A stretch of 64,000 bases of DNA from Cenococcum geophilum 1.58 (Eukaryota > Ascomycota > Dothideomycetes > Gloniales > Gloniaceae). Below are positions 1-11,104 of this stretch, one piece after another. Positions within the stretch are counted from its first letter, which is position 1. Each line of letters opens with the position of its first letter. The DNA lies in assembly GCA_001692895.1 (NCBI GenBank), contig KV748208.1:558001-622000 (forward strand), written 5' to 3'. The position numbers and the translations under genes are program-made. The notes beneath the pieces are model-generated. The model searched no databases. It was not told where the DNA came from and saw nothing but the letters and a program-made list of their open reading frames with translations.

Positions 1-1135
1 ATAAAGAAGGATTGCTAAAGAATGAGTTACCTAAGGGGGACCTAAGAAGAGCAGTTGCCGAACTATTTAGATCTATTTCCTTTTCTGTTAGAGGAGAGTC
101 TGTTCTTTTATCGCCTAGTTTCTATAAACCTTGTTTTATAAGTTTCTACTCCTTAAAACAAACCTTCTTATAAACCTTTTTAAGATAAAGCAGATAAGTA
201 GACGCCGTAATTTAAGCATTTAAAGCCTTCTATTCCGCGTTATGGGAACGTTCTAACTTAGTAAGGGCTTGCGATAGTTTACTATCTAGCCGCGTAGCAG
301 TAGATTAAATATAAGACCCTAAGATAAATCAATTAAGGAATTAGACGACTATTAAGAGTAATAGGTTGTGTATATTTAGTATTAGAAGTAGAGCGAACGT
401 TATAGGATAAATAAATATTCGCTTTAGTATACTCCAAGTAAGAGAACGGTTATCGCGAAGATAGGTTCGCTAACGTAATATAAACTAACCCCTTTTTTAA
501 ATAACGAGAATATAGAGACGGCATAATCTTACTAAGAGATAATATTACAGTAATAGTGCAAGTACGACGTTGGGCGTGTAAAGAAGAAATTGCTTTAGGT
601 ATAATAAGCAATAATATTAACTAAATTAATTAGACGGATATTATACCTCTAGTAAACAACTTAGAGATGTTTTAAATCTTTAAGGATAAAGATAAAGAGA
701 AGGGAGATAGTGTTACGGACGCTTTAAGTATAATATTATAACTACTTAAAGAAGAGACGGAAGAAGCTAGTTAGTTAATTTAGGCACGGTCTAGAATGGA
801 GCCAATAGAACTATGCGATAAGGAATGGTAACTAAGGTTATATAGTGTGCTACGTATTAAACAAGAGGAATAAGAGGAACTTACGTACCTTATATATAAG
901 ACGTATATCACGTATAAGAAGGATTTTATAGGAGTACGGTTGTGTATTTAAGGACCCTTAGTCCCTACCTAGATAGTTCCTTCCTTGTAGTAATTCTTAG
1001 AATACAATTAGAGTTAATCTATTAGGCAATCACTCCACCAGTTATTATTACGTTGTTGACTTTTATACTTGCATTTCCTACACACCTAGCCCAATAACGA
1101 GCCCACCGTAGTTCTTGCTACAAGGTTCCGTTACA
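1..1135 (+). mobile_element. Gypsy LTR retrotransposon, 3' end only
   Basis: The left window edge falls inside this element. Bases 1-710 are internal sequence and 711-1135 is its 3' LTR. The whole stretch matches the reverse complement of about 10,681-11,880, the 3' end of the complete Gypsy element at 10,681-18,600, so both are one family. It lies directly against LINE sequence at 1136, which implies that it inserted into that LINE. It is RIP-degraded and broken many times; only the 3' part can be judged here. Confidence 0.8.
711..1135 (+). repeat. 3' LTR of the left Gypsy copy
   Basis: Begins TGTTACGGAC and ends CCGTTACA, so it has the TGT...ACA ends usual for LTRs. It aligns over its length, in reverse complement, with the LTRs at 10,681-11,104 and 18,177-18,600 (about 424-425 bp each). 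Confidence 0.8.
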
Positions 1136-3893
1136 AATAATAAGTAAGAAGGAAATACTTAAGTAGCCATAATCCTAAAGATAAGAGATAATATAAAGAC
1201 ATAAGAAACTAGTTAAAGAATACCCTAAAAAAAGAAGTAAGGAATAACTAGAGATAATTTATAAATAAGTACACTTTTAACCCAAGCCTCCCCTATAATA
1301 AGGGCCTGTAGGCTATAGTAAAATAGGTAAAGAAAAAGGTAGGGCAACTAGTAGAAGACCTATACTTACCACCCCTATAAAGAGTAGGGGAATTATAGGC
1401 TACTAACAATAATAATAAGAAGGCAAAGATTCTTATAGAAAGGTTTTTCCCCTAACCGGCTCTAGTAGACCTTAATAACATTATGGGTAAAGCACCAGTA
1501 ACTTGCCTACGGGTTAACAGCGATATAATAATAGAGGAAATGGCTAGAACTATTAGCCGCCTTTTAAATAACACAGTACTAGGTTTAGATAGGATTCTAA
1601 ATAAGGCCTTAAAGACCTATAGACCACTTATAGCACCCTAGCTTATAGATATAGCTAAAGCATACTTTGCTATAGGATACTACCCACAACTTGGAAGATT
1701 TATAACGACGGTTGTTCTATAAAAAAAAGGTAAAGCAGATTACTTAATCCTAGGAAGCTACCGCCCTATTGCCTTAAAAAACACCCTTAGTAAGATCTTA
1801 AAAAAGGTAATAGCGGACCGCATAATAGACACGGCTAAGAAATACGCCCTACTACTATAAAGCTAAATAGGGGTAAAAAAGAACCGCTTAACACTATTAG
1901 TACTTACGCTACTTGCTACTACTATTAAATCTATATAGGCGATGCGAAGGGACTTTATAGTATTAATACTCAGCCTAAATATTAGTGGCGCCTATAATAA
2001 TATACCCCATAAGCGTCTCCTATATATCCTTAGGGCAAAAGGCTTTCTAGAATAGATTATATAATTTATTTAAGGGTTTACAGGTTAGAAAGAAACATTA
2101 CTAGTCTTTAGTAGATACTAAAGCCCCCCTATCGCAGTTACAATAGGAATACTATAAGGATTACCCCTCTTGCCTATACTCTTCCTTTTCTTTATAAGCA
2201 ACCTATTTAACTCCTTTAAGGAAGGGGCGACCTAGGGGATAGGATTTATTAACGACACAAACCTAATTATATATAGGCTATTAGCCATAAAGAATTATAG
2301 AATGCTAGAGAAAGTTTATAACATCTATATAGAATAGGCAAGACAATATAGAGTCTAATTCTTACTAGAGAAATACTAGCTAATCTATTTTATAAGAAAA
2401 CGTAACTAATCTATAGATCTCTAGTATATAATCCGCATTTAAGGCTTTAGGGGTTAACTAGTTTAGAGCTTAAGGGTATTAGGAGTATGGGTAGATAGTA
2501 AGCTCTAGTAAAGCGTATATACGGCGTAAGCGGCCTATAAGGGCCAAGTATAGTATATCGCATTATCTAGGATCGTTAATTCTATATAGGGCCTATGCTT
2601 CTAGAGGTCACGCCTACTATATACAGTAGTTATCCGGCTAACTATGATGTATAGGTCTAGTATTTGGGCCATTGGAGAATCTAAGAAAGGCCCCCCTAAG
2701 TCGCTCCTTAAACTACTCTAAAAGGTCTAAACAGCCTACCTCTAGAGTATAATAGGCGGATATAAGCAAACGGCCACAGCACTGCTTAAGAAGGAAGCTA
2801 ATATTCCCCCCCTATAACTATATATTAAAGCCGCTGTAATATAAAGGGCCTAAAATAAACGCAACTCTAATATTATAAAGTATATTAAGACACGCCTAAA
2901 TAAACTATAAAGGGACCCTAGGGCGCCCTATAGGAGAATAAACCAATAACCCTAAAGTAGGGAAGATATAATAGAGAAACAGGTAAAGAAAGTAGAAGAA
3001 GAATAGTACTACTTTAGGGCCCAGGCCTATATAGAGGAGGGAGGAAGACGCGTAAGAGGCTAGTAAAGATAATAGTAAGAGAGAGAAAGGAGCCAAAGCA
3101 GAGCATAAAAGAACGCTAGAAAACTATCTACTGTAATACAATACTAGTTAGACCAACGCTAAAGAGGCGTATAGAAGTTAAAGGTATAGAGGCTAACTAA
3201 GATAAGAGGAACCTAAGCTATAGTATAGTTAACACTATAGGGGGTAAACACTCTAGGGCTCTAAGAAGGCCTAATAAAGGCAGAAAATATAATAGCGACA
3301 CTCTTAAGAACAGGAATAATAGGACTAAAAGACTAGCTCTACCGGGTGGGTATTCTAGTAGGTAGCCTAAGATGTAAATGTGGCTAGCTAAGACAGACAC
3401 CAAAACACGTAATACTATTATGCCTCTTATACACCAACTAAAAAGTAATACTTTTAGTAACTGGTATAGAGAACTATAATACACTGCTCTTAATATAAAA
3501 AGGCCTTAAGGCGGTTACCTAGTGGCTTATTAGCTAAAATATACTAAACCAGTTCTGGGTTATAAGGGAAATAGTAATAAAGGGTGGGGGGGCGAGTAAC
3601 GGGCGCCCCCTAATAACTCTACAGCAGTAGAGTAAAGTTTGCAATACTAGCGCGTCCGTAAGCTTATTACGGTAGCAGTAGTTCCTAAAAAGGTTAAAAA
3701 GTAAGGTAGTAAGAGCACTATAGATAACTCGCAGGCGCCTTGTAGGCGCCTTATAGGTAAGTCCTAAAAGGCGGGAAGATAGATTACGGGGTTTTCTTAA
3801 ATAGAGTTTTCTCCCTATATATATATAAGGAGTAGTCCGCGTGGGCCTAATAGGGATCCAAATCAGACGTTAAGCAATGAATTATTATTATTA
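1136..3893 (+). mobile_element. LINE (Tad1/I-like), 3' half, RIP-degraded (copy A)
   Basis: Plus-strand remnant of a non-LTR retrotransposon. It corresponds to the 3' half (about 42,190-44,945, reverse complement) of the full-length copy B. Around 1640-1850 the translation resembles the start of a LINE reverse transcriptase, with the SYRPIAL motif. At about 2238-2277 it reads GIGFINDTNLIIY, the F-x-D-D catalytic block with its first Asp changed to Asn. The 3' end falls at an AAT-rich tail near 3880-3893, after a GACGTTAAGCAAT motif shared with copy B. Stops of the CAG-to-TAG type are throughout. The 5' part is cut off by the Gypsy LTR at 1135. Open frames of 60-90 codons on the minus strand (2905-3484) are antisense shadows. 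Confidence 0.85.
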
Positions 3894-4189
3894 AAAGAGG
3901 TATTTAAAAGCTAGATATAAAAAGAGAATTTTAGTAAAAATTCTGTATAAAATATTATCTTTTATAAATATATTTTTAAAATAGAATATAAATTCCAGTT
4001 TCTATAAGATTTTTTATTAAATTATTCCGTATAGGATATTATAGGAAATGGGATATAAAATCTAAGTAATTAAATTTTAATATAGGATTTAAAATATAGT
4101 AGATTATTATATTTATTAGCTGTTTATACCATATAAATAAAATTAAAAACTATATAGGTAAATTACTAGTAAATCTAGGAATAGTAAAA
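3894..4189. other. AT-rich, RIP-like DNA without a recognised gene
   Basis: A TA-rich stretch following the LINE tail, with no open frame of note and no repeat I could match elsewhere in the window. Confidence 0.5.
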
Positions 4190-4580
4190 CGGAAGCTATA
4201 GGGTATTAGTTCCTATACAGGAGAGAAAAATATAGCTAGTGGCTTCTATAGGGGAGCTAAAGCTATATAGGAATATAAGCTATAGGGGATTAGTTCCTAT
4301 AGGGCGGTAGAATACGTGGGCATTAGCACCTATAGGGGATTTATTAGTATAGGGGATTTGTTAGCATAGGGGATTTATTAGCGTAGGGGAGTAGATCCTA
4401 TAGGGGAGTGGATTCTATAGGGGATTTATTAAAGTAGGGGATCGCATCCTATAGGGGAATATTAGGAGTAGGGGATTAGTTCCTATAGGGCGGCAAAATA
4501 TATAGGCATTAGCTCCTATAGGGGATTTATTTAAGTAAGGGACTTATTTAAATAGGGGATTAGTTAGAGAAAGGGATTAA
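4190..4580. repeat. Degenerate minisatellite, AGGGGATTTATTAG-type units
   Basis: Roughly 18 imperfect units of about 19-22 bp share a core ATAGGGGATTNRTT, with variants GGGGAGTGGATCCTATAGG and a longer piece (TTCCTATAGGGCGG...GGCATTAG) seen twice, near 4296 and 4486. The array lies just downstream of the kinase pseudogene's 3' end. Nothing suggests that it is coding. Confidence 0.7.
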
Positions 4581-4860
4581 TTCTTTTATAGCCTCTATTT
4601 AGGCGGTATAAGGCGGCTTTTAATAGGCTAGGGAGTGGATTATATATTTTATGGAAATATAAAGCCTATATAAAATAGTAGGGTATAGGGATCTAATAAT
4701 TTGGCGGAAGATTAGGTTATCCGCTTTCCTAGGTTTATTTAGCCTAGGTAACTTACCCTCCGCTATTTTATATACGTTTTAACTAAAGGCTACTACCTAG
4801 CCTTAGCCGCCTAAATCTCTGCAAAACTCGTACGGTGGAAGAATATAGGAAAATAAAATG

Positions 4861-6650
4861 TTATTCTATATACTCTACTAATACCTTTAGATCCTTCTAT
4901 ACTTGCTAAAGAATCTCTTTTATCTAAAAATAAAGCGCCCTATCTTCCTTCTCCTACCTCCCATTTATTAGGAAAACTACCTTCCGCAGCCTATTAACCT
5001 ACGGCTTTAGCGGTTAGTAATAAGGTGTAAATGCCTCGGCTATACAGTTAAGAAAATGGCCTTCTCTACTTACTAGCCCTAATTTTAACTTAGCTAGCTT
5101 TATAGTATTCTTATAGTTTTAATACTTAAACTTAGTTAGACCGATATCTTTACCTGGCCTATTATAGTGCATATATATCCAGAAAAGCACCTAGAAGAAT
5201 AACTCTAGATTATATCTAAAGGAGTATTTCTTACTTAGAAGTACTCTTATAGCTATAAACGCTTTTATACTGGTCTTACCCTATACTTTTAAAGGTCTTT
5301 TTTACTTCTCTTTAATTATAAGATTGAAGTCAATTAAGAATGCCAACTAAGAAGAATTGTTGTCTTCCTCGTTTATTATAAGGTTGCCTATTAAAATATT
5401 ATATTAGATAACGCCAGCCTGCGTATATAAAGACTTATATCCTTTAATGCCACCCTTTAGTATAGTAAGTATTACAGCCTAAGAGCTTGCCTTATAAAGA
5501 GGCTTCCTATAGTTACTAGTAATAACGCGTTAATATACGCGATTCTGCTTAATAGGGCGCTTAGTTAGAGAGGTTAAATATAGGCGCTTACCGGGCGGTA
5601 ATAGGGCGCTATAACTAGAAGACCTCTTTTTACTAGAACTTTAACCTTTTCTTATACTACCTTGCACTCTAGCTAGTCTTAGAGGCATTATTAAGCCCTC
5701 TAGCTTATAGTTTATTGCTTTAGTAATATCTAGCCCCTTACGGATATTAAAAATGTTATTATCTTATCTACCTATATAAATAGTCTTATAGTAATAGTAC
5801 CTAGCTATATTAACTACTTCCTTCTCTAATATCTTACGCAGTAGTTTGCCTTCTTTCTCGCGCTTTAGGTACTACTACAAGTTTTTAATAATAAGGGGTT
5901 TCTTAGAGGTATCCCCTTTATAGTGTTCTTTTTAGCAAGTTATTGCCTAACCTACAACGTAGCGTGCCCGCTTAATAATATTGTTAAGGATAAGACGCTT
6001 AGTCTAGCTATTATATATAATTTTAATATACCGTTTGCCGTTTAATGTTAAAATGGTAGGATTGAACCTAAGCTACTCTTTATTTATCTAGAGAAATCCT
6101 AATATTACTAAGGTAAATTGTAGTCTATCTTTATTAATATTAAACGGTGAAGATATAATGCCTCCTACCTAGTTATACTCTTATAGCCGCATAATAGATC
6201 TATAGAGGGTAAAGCCTAGGATAAAGCAATAAGTATCCTAAGTAGCGAAGACTTCTCTTATATATTTCCTTAAATTAAACTATGCCTATAAGGGTATATT
6301 GGTGTTTAGATTACTCTTTAGCTCTCCTAGTATAAGTATATATAACTATTTAAATATTCTTATAAAGCCAATCTAAAGAATGCCGGCCTTATAGCTGTTC
6401 TAGCTAGTTAATAGCTAGTCTTTCGTCTCTTACTATACCGTCTTTTACGCGCCGTCTTATATCCTTAATTATTCTATAGCGACGGCTATAGAATATAGCC
6501 TCGCCGTTAACCCGCTAGCGCGCCCCCTAGTAGCAATTAAGAGCTTTAATTAATGGCCTACCTGCTAGCCTTAAAGTCCACTTAGCCTAGAGCTAGAACA
6601 CTAAATTACCGCCCTAAAGCATCTTATTTCCTTAGCGGTGCCTATAGGTT
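4861..6650 (-). pseudogene. FunK1 fungal-type protein kinase, RIP-degraded
   Basis: Read on the minus strand with TAG/TAA taken as former Gln/Trp codons, the translation follows the FunK1 family (fungal-type protein kinases) over several hundred residues. Recognisable blocks in order are: KGLDITKAINYKLEG (about 5700); the catalytic-loop region with NILIGNLIINEEDN (about 5390); AFLIDFNLIIKE (the DFG-equivalent region); KTSIKAFIAI (activation/substrate segment, family KTGTRAFMAI); the LESFFWVLFWICIHYNGPGK block, here LELFFQVLFQIYMHYNRPGK; and the C-terminal EAFTPYYQPL...VNRLRKVVF. The frame closes with a TAA at 4861-4863. The N-terminal limit is approximate. The normal protein phosphorylates Ser/Thr targets, and its biological role is largely unknown. 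Many stops of RIP type and at least one frame change near 6160 make it non-functional. It lies downstream of, and on the same strand as, the Crypton. Confidence 0.85.
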
Positions 6651-6985
6651 AAGGATAAATAGAAGAGGTTAAGTGTTAGCTTGCGGTAGCTGCGGCGGGG
6701 GTATAGTAGAAGTTTACAGCAGCTGTTACAGGGGTATAGTAGACGTTATAGTAGACGGCTAAGTAGGCTCTACGGCAGTAGATAGTTAAGGACCCCTTAG
6801 TATCTCCCTAGGGGTCGGATATATAGGAGAAGGTTTATCTAAAGACGGAATCTAGCTATTAACGCGTTTAGGAACAGATATAGGTATAGGTATAAATATA
6901 GGTATAAGACCGTCTAAAGACGGATATATAGACTCCGTAGGCCCTATCTAGATACCTATCTTCCCTTACTAGATCTATATAGGTA
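6651..6985. other. Spacer between Crypton and FunK1 remnants
   Basis: About 330 bp containing short direct repeats (GGGTATAGTAGA-type units near 6700-6760 and TATAGGTATAGG-type units near 6880-6905). It probably includes the extreme C-terminal or 3' flank of the Crypton and the degraded 5' part of the kinase gene. No independent gene was seen. Confidence 0.4.
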
Positions 6986-8159
6986 CAAACAATACTAATA
7001 ACCTTTTTATCTCGCTAAGGCGTTCTAAGATTATCTATACGCGTAATTAAACCCCCTTTATCTCTAAGATCGCGGCCTTATATCTTAACTTAGCTACGGC
7101 CTTATAGGCGGGCCAGTATTTCCGTATTATTATCTTATCTAGCGTAACTACGCTAGCTAGCGAGCTTTTTACCTATGTGGTAAACCTCTAGTACTCCTTA
7201 CAGCTAAAAAGGGAGTCCTTCTATAAGGGGTAGAGTGGGAACTACTTATATAGGATTACTAAGTCCTATAATAGGATTACCCTAAGCATATAGAAGAGGC
7301 GTAGAAATCCTAAGCTTATAAGGTTAAGCCGTATAATATTATTATCGGCCCTCTTTAGGTAGTAGGTCTCTATATGTTTTAGCTAGACATTAGTCTCGGG
7401 CCATATCTTTAAGTAAAGGGCCTCCTCCGGTACCTCTCGCGCGTAGGGGAGAAAGTAGCCCTTTCCTTCCTTTAGGAAGCCGGTAATTAACCGCATAAAC
7501 GTACGGGGTAGATAGCTAAGGTAGGCCCCTATTATCGCGTCCATATTCTAGTATCCGGCCTATCTAATTTAGGTCTTCTTAACGCCACTAAGCTTAGTAT
7601 ACCGGACGCTCTACTTATAGGCGCTATAGGTCTTCTCCTTTAAGTAAATTCCTACCCCCTAGAATATCTTCTTATTCTATTTAAACTGCGTATAATAGCT
7701 TAACGGCTATTACGGTACTTTAATGCTACTAGGGAAGACGTATAGGCCGTAGTAGTCCTCTAGCTGCTAAAAGGATAGAAAGCTCTTAGCGCTATTCTTA
7801 CCCTAGCGGTTAAAGAAGTAGAAGGCTATTATAGAGAGAGGGTAGAGGATAGGGTTAGTATTACGCATATAGCCTATATACTTAACCTTACTATATTAAT
7901 TCTACTTCCCCTATAATATCGATATAATTATATATAGCGCTAGCTTATTTAGTTTAGGCCCTTTATTCTCTAGTTTAATAAGGATAAAGTTAGTAAGCTA
8001 AACATTCTATCTACTTTAACCCTAGGTAACGGTAGTATAGCCTAAGGAATAGGTTAGGTTAGAAAACGGTAGCTATATAGACTAGATATAAACCTAATAA
8101 ATACTTAGCCGCAGTTTAAAGGTAAGACTTAACTAAACCCGGTATCTTAGAGCCTATCT

Positions 8160-9557
8160 TTTTTTTTTTTTTTTTTTATATGCCCGTTGGTATTATAACT
8201 ACGTAACCCAATACTGCGCATGCAGCCTCTAGGCTATGGCGCTATAGTTCTATATACATGAATCCTTCCTAGGCAGCTTAACATGTACTAGTAGCTAAGT
8301 GGACACTCTGGCCCGTTTTAAATACTAGGGGGAGCTCCTAGCCTATTTGGTGTTTTGTCCTGATATCCTTGCTTACTATGGTCTAGTTTTATGCCAAGAA
8401 AATCGCACTAAGGAAATCCTGGCTCTTTTTATTCTATTTCTGCCGTATTCTGCCGTTTCCTAGAGTAGAAAAACGCGCTCTAAAAGAAAGATTTTTATTA
8501 AATAGTTTTTGCACTTAAGAATAAAGAGGCGTTATAATAGCTTGGCTAGCTTGGAAGCAGCTACCAATTACCCCTAAAGCGACTTTTTATTCTGTACCCT
8601 ATCTCTTCTCCTTGCTAAAGAAAATTAAGTAAGATAGGAATTTAGTAATCACATGAGTGTAACTCTCCCGCAAAAATAACCTACTAATGGTATTTTATAA
8701 GGGCGAACTCGTTACGTAAACCACTCCCATAGGAAAATTTTCACGAAGTTGTCTTGTATAGGGTATAAACACCAATTCGCTATACACCTTAGATTTAACG
8801 TGGCTAAAGTAACACGGGCCGGCCCCTTCCCCTCCCCTACTATAGCACCCCTATCTGCGCATCTGCGGTACGCCTATAGTGCGGTATTGTATGGTATGTT
8901 GTGGCGGTGGTGGCGGTTGTGGTAGAGGTCGTCTGCAGCGCGATGGCTATAGACAGGTTGTGGAGGTCGTCTGCAGCGCGATGGCTGTAGACAGGTTGTG
9001 GAGAGGTCGTCTGTACAGCGTAATGGCCGTAGACAGGTTGTGGATAGGTCGTCTGCAGCGTGATGGCTGTAGACAGGTTGTGGAGGTCGTCTGCAGCGCG
9101 ATGGCTGTAGACAGGTTGTGGAAGAGGTCGTCTGCAGCGTGATGGCCGTAGACAGGTTTGTGGAGGTCGTCTGCAGCGCGACGGCTGTAGACAGGTTGTG
9201 GAGAGGTCGTCTGCAGCGTAACGGCCGTAGACAGGTTGTGGAGGTCGTCTGGCAGCGCGATGGCTGTAGACAGGTTGTGGAGAGGTCGTCTGCAGCGTAA
9301 TGGCCGTAGACAGGTTGTGGAGAGGTCGTCTGCAGCGCGATGGCCGTAGACAGTTGGAGAGGGGTCGTCTGCAGCGTGATGGCTGTAGACTAGTTTGGTG
9401 GAGGTCGTCTGCAGCGTGATGGCTGCAGACTGGTTGTGGTAGAGGTTGCGTCCGGTGACGTGTCCTCAGGGGCTATATAGCCTGCGGCGCCATAGCGACG
9501 ACGACGACGGAGGAGCGAAGGGGGAGACGACGACGGAGGAGCGAAGGGGGAGACGAC
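8160..9557 (-). mobile_element. SINE-like poly(A) retroposon sharing the LINE 3' tail
   Basis: A 1.4-kb insertion inside the Crypton, flanked by a perfect 14-bp duplication CTTAGAGCCTATCT (8146-8159 and 9558-9571). On its sense (minus) strand it ends in a poly(A) of about 18 (seen as T at 8160-8177). It therefore looks like target-primed retroposition. The last ~140 bp before the poly(A) (8178-8315) match the 3' end of the LINE at 10,293-10,436, with differences mainly of RIP type. This suggests that the LINE's machinery mobilised it. The body holds a 38-bp minisatellite (8930-9445), and near its 5' end a 27-bp duplication (about 9500-9557). No RT, RNase H or tRNA-like head was found. It keeps many CpA/TpG dinucleotides, so it is younger or less RIP-affected than its surroundings. 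Confidence 0.75.
8930..9445. repeat. Minisatellite, ~38-40 bp unit, about 13 copies
   Basis: The unit is approximately CAGCGYGATGGCYGTAGACA followed by GGTTGTGGAGAGGTCGTCTG. Units vary by a few bases and by an optional AGAG dinucleotide pair. The array is GC-rich relative to the region and internal to the SINE-like retroposon. Short open frames across it (8879-9300) arise from the repetition and are not considered genes. Confidence 0.85.
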
Positions 9558-10680
9558 CTTAGAGCCTATCTCCTAGTACTAAGTAATCGCTTTTTTAAGC
9601 CCTTTAATATTATAGCCGCTAGTAATTATAAATAGGCCTTAATTAATAAAGCTAACGCGTTAAATCCGGTTTTTATTACGGCGGACGCTATCTAGTACCG
9701 CTAAGAGCTTTATACCCTATAGCGGCTATAAGGCCTTACCTTCTAATTACTATATATAAAGCTTAGTAATAGCGGAGACGTAGCTATTTATAACTAAGTA
9801 TTAAACTATCTTATTAAATAGAGCGTCTAAGGCCTCCTTATCCCATATCTCTTCTTCCTCCTTTATAGCTTCCTCTCCTATAGCTGCGGCTGCTACTATA
9901 GCTGCCTTTCCCTTAGCCGTCATCTACCTCTTCTTCGCCCGCTTGCTATCTTTCTATATCTCTTTCTGTTTTAACTTATATTTTTAATAGCTAATAGCCT
10001 ATAATTCTTAGTTAATAACTTACTGCTCTAAAAATAGGTAAAGCTTATCTTCTATTACCCGGGCGTCGTCTATATTGCCTTTTAGTCTTACGCACTAGTC
10101 TTCCTACTCTTTCTACTTCGGCTTATACGCCCTTATTGTATTCTTTAAGCGCTAGGCCTTATAAATATTATATAGCCGCGCCGTCTAGGCCTTAAATTCG
10201 TTCTAAAGGCTATAGGAGGAGGAGGAGGCTAGTGGGGCTTTATTTGACCGTAAAGTGGACTATAGAGTAAGGAGATTCCTAAAAGACTCTATTTTTTTTT
10301 ATATCCGTTATATTATACTACGTATAATACTACGTATAATACTACGCATGCAGCCTCTAGGCTATAGCGCTATAGTCCTATATATATAAATCCCTTAGGG
10401 CAGCTTAATATATACTAGTAACTATGTCCTAGTAGTTTATAAGCCCCTAAACNAGGGGTTTATAGTTCCTTAGTAAAATACTAAGTTATAAGCAACTACT
10501 AGGTAATGAGAAAACGGTAAAAAACTATAAGAAATAAGAAATCCTAACACCTATCCCTATCCTTTTGTAATTTACTTCTATCCTTTTACTTACTAATATC
10601 TCTTTACTAAAAGCCTAGTAGGAGTTACCTCCTTCTATAGATCCTACTGTTATTAGCTACTTTTTAGTAGTTATCCCTAT

Positions 10681-11104
10681 TGTAACGGAACCTTATAGCA
10701 GGTACTACGATAGGCTCGTTATTAGGCTAGGTGTGTAGGTAAAGCAAGTTAAAGTTAATAATGTAATAATAACTAGTGGAGTGGTTGCCTAACAGATTAA
10801 CTCTAATTGTATTCTGAGAATTACTACAAGGAAGGAACTATCTAGGTAGGGACTATAGTCCTTTAAATACACAACCGTACTCCTATAAAATACTTCTTAT
10901 ATATAATATACGCGTGCTCTATCTGCTTTATTACGGATTATATAGATTATATAGATTATACAGATCACCCCACGTAACTTTAGTTACTATTCCTCGTTAT
11001 ATAGTTCTATCGGCTCTATTCTAGACCGTGCCTAAATTAACTAACTAGCTTCTTCCAACTCTTTCCTAAGTAGTCGTAATATTGTACTTAAAGCGTTCGT
11101 AACA
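10681..11104 (-). repeat. 3' LTR of the nested Gypsy
   Basis: 424 bp, with TGTAACGG and CGTAACA at its ends. It pairs with 18,177-18,600; the two differ mainly by C/T and G/A transitions. Confidence 0.85.

Larger units (their letters stand above)
6986..10292 (-). mobile_element. Crypton-type DNA transposon (tyrosine recombinase), degraded and split
   Basis: The minus-strand translation with RIP stops read through follows fungal Crypton tyrosine recombinases. The N-terminal part (about 10,250 to 9,560) has a Lys/Glu-rich coiled segment, then YVSAITKLYIQQLEGKAL, an LLAVLDSVRR block and GYNIKGLKKA. The central part resumes after the insertion at about 8150 with SYLQTAAKYLLGLYL. The C-terminal part has QIRQAGYQNMDAIIGAYL then PRTFMRLITGF, matching the family block that holds the C-box Arg and the catalytic Tyr (the Y of GAYL, near 7524). 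A further FLRLFYMLRVILLQDL block follows near 7300. Without the insert the reading is about 600 codons, usual for such recombinases. The gene is interrupted by the retroposon at 8160-9557. Its 5' flank is cut by the LINE whose target duplication sits at 10,280-10,292 and 24,796-24,808. Dense RIP stops make it non-functional. Confidence 0.78.

Noticed and set aside
2905-3484. Hydrophobic minus-strand frames of 63 and 88 codons as membrane peptides
   Set aside because: They are antisense to the LINE copy A coding region; RIP makes the complementary strand Leu/Tyr/Ile-rich and stop-poor.
8879-9300. Two Gly/Arg/Val repeat frames, and the idea of a CRISPR-like array
   Set aside because: Units are contiguous tandem repeats without unique spacers, in a eukaryotic retroposon.
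6986-10292. A Starship-type captain recombinase (DUF3435)
   Set aside because: The block order and the QIRQAGY...GAYL...PRTFMR signature fit Crypton recombinases better; no giant-element cargo boundary could be seen.
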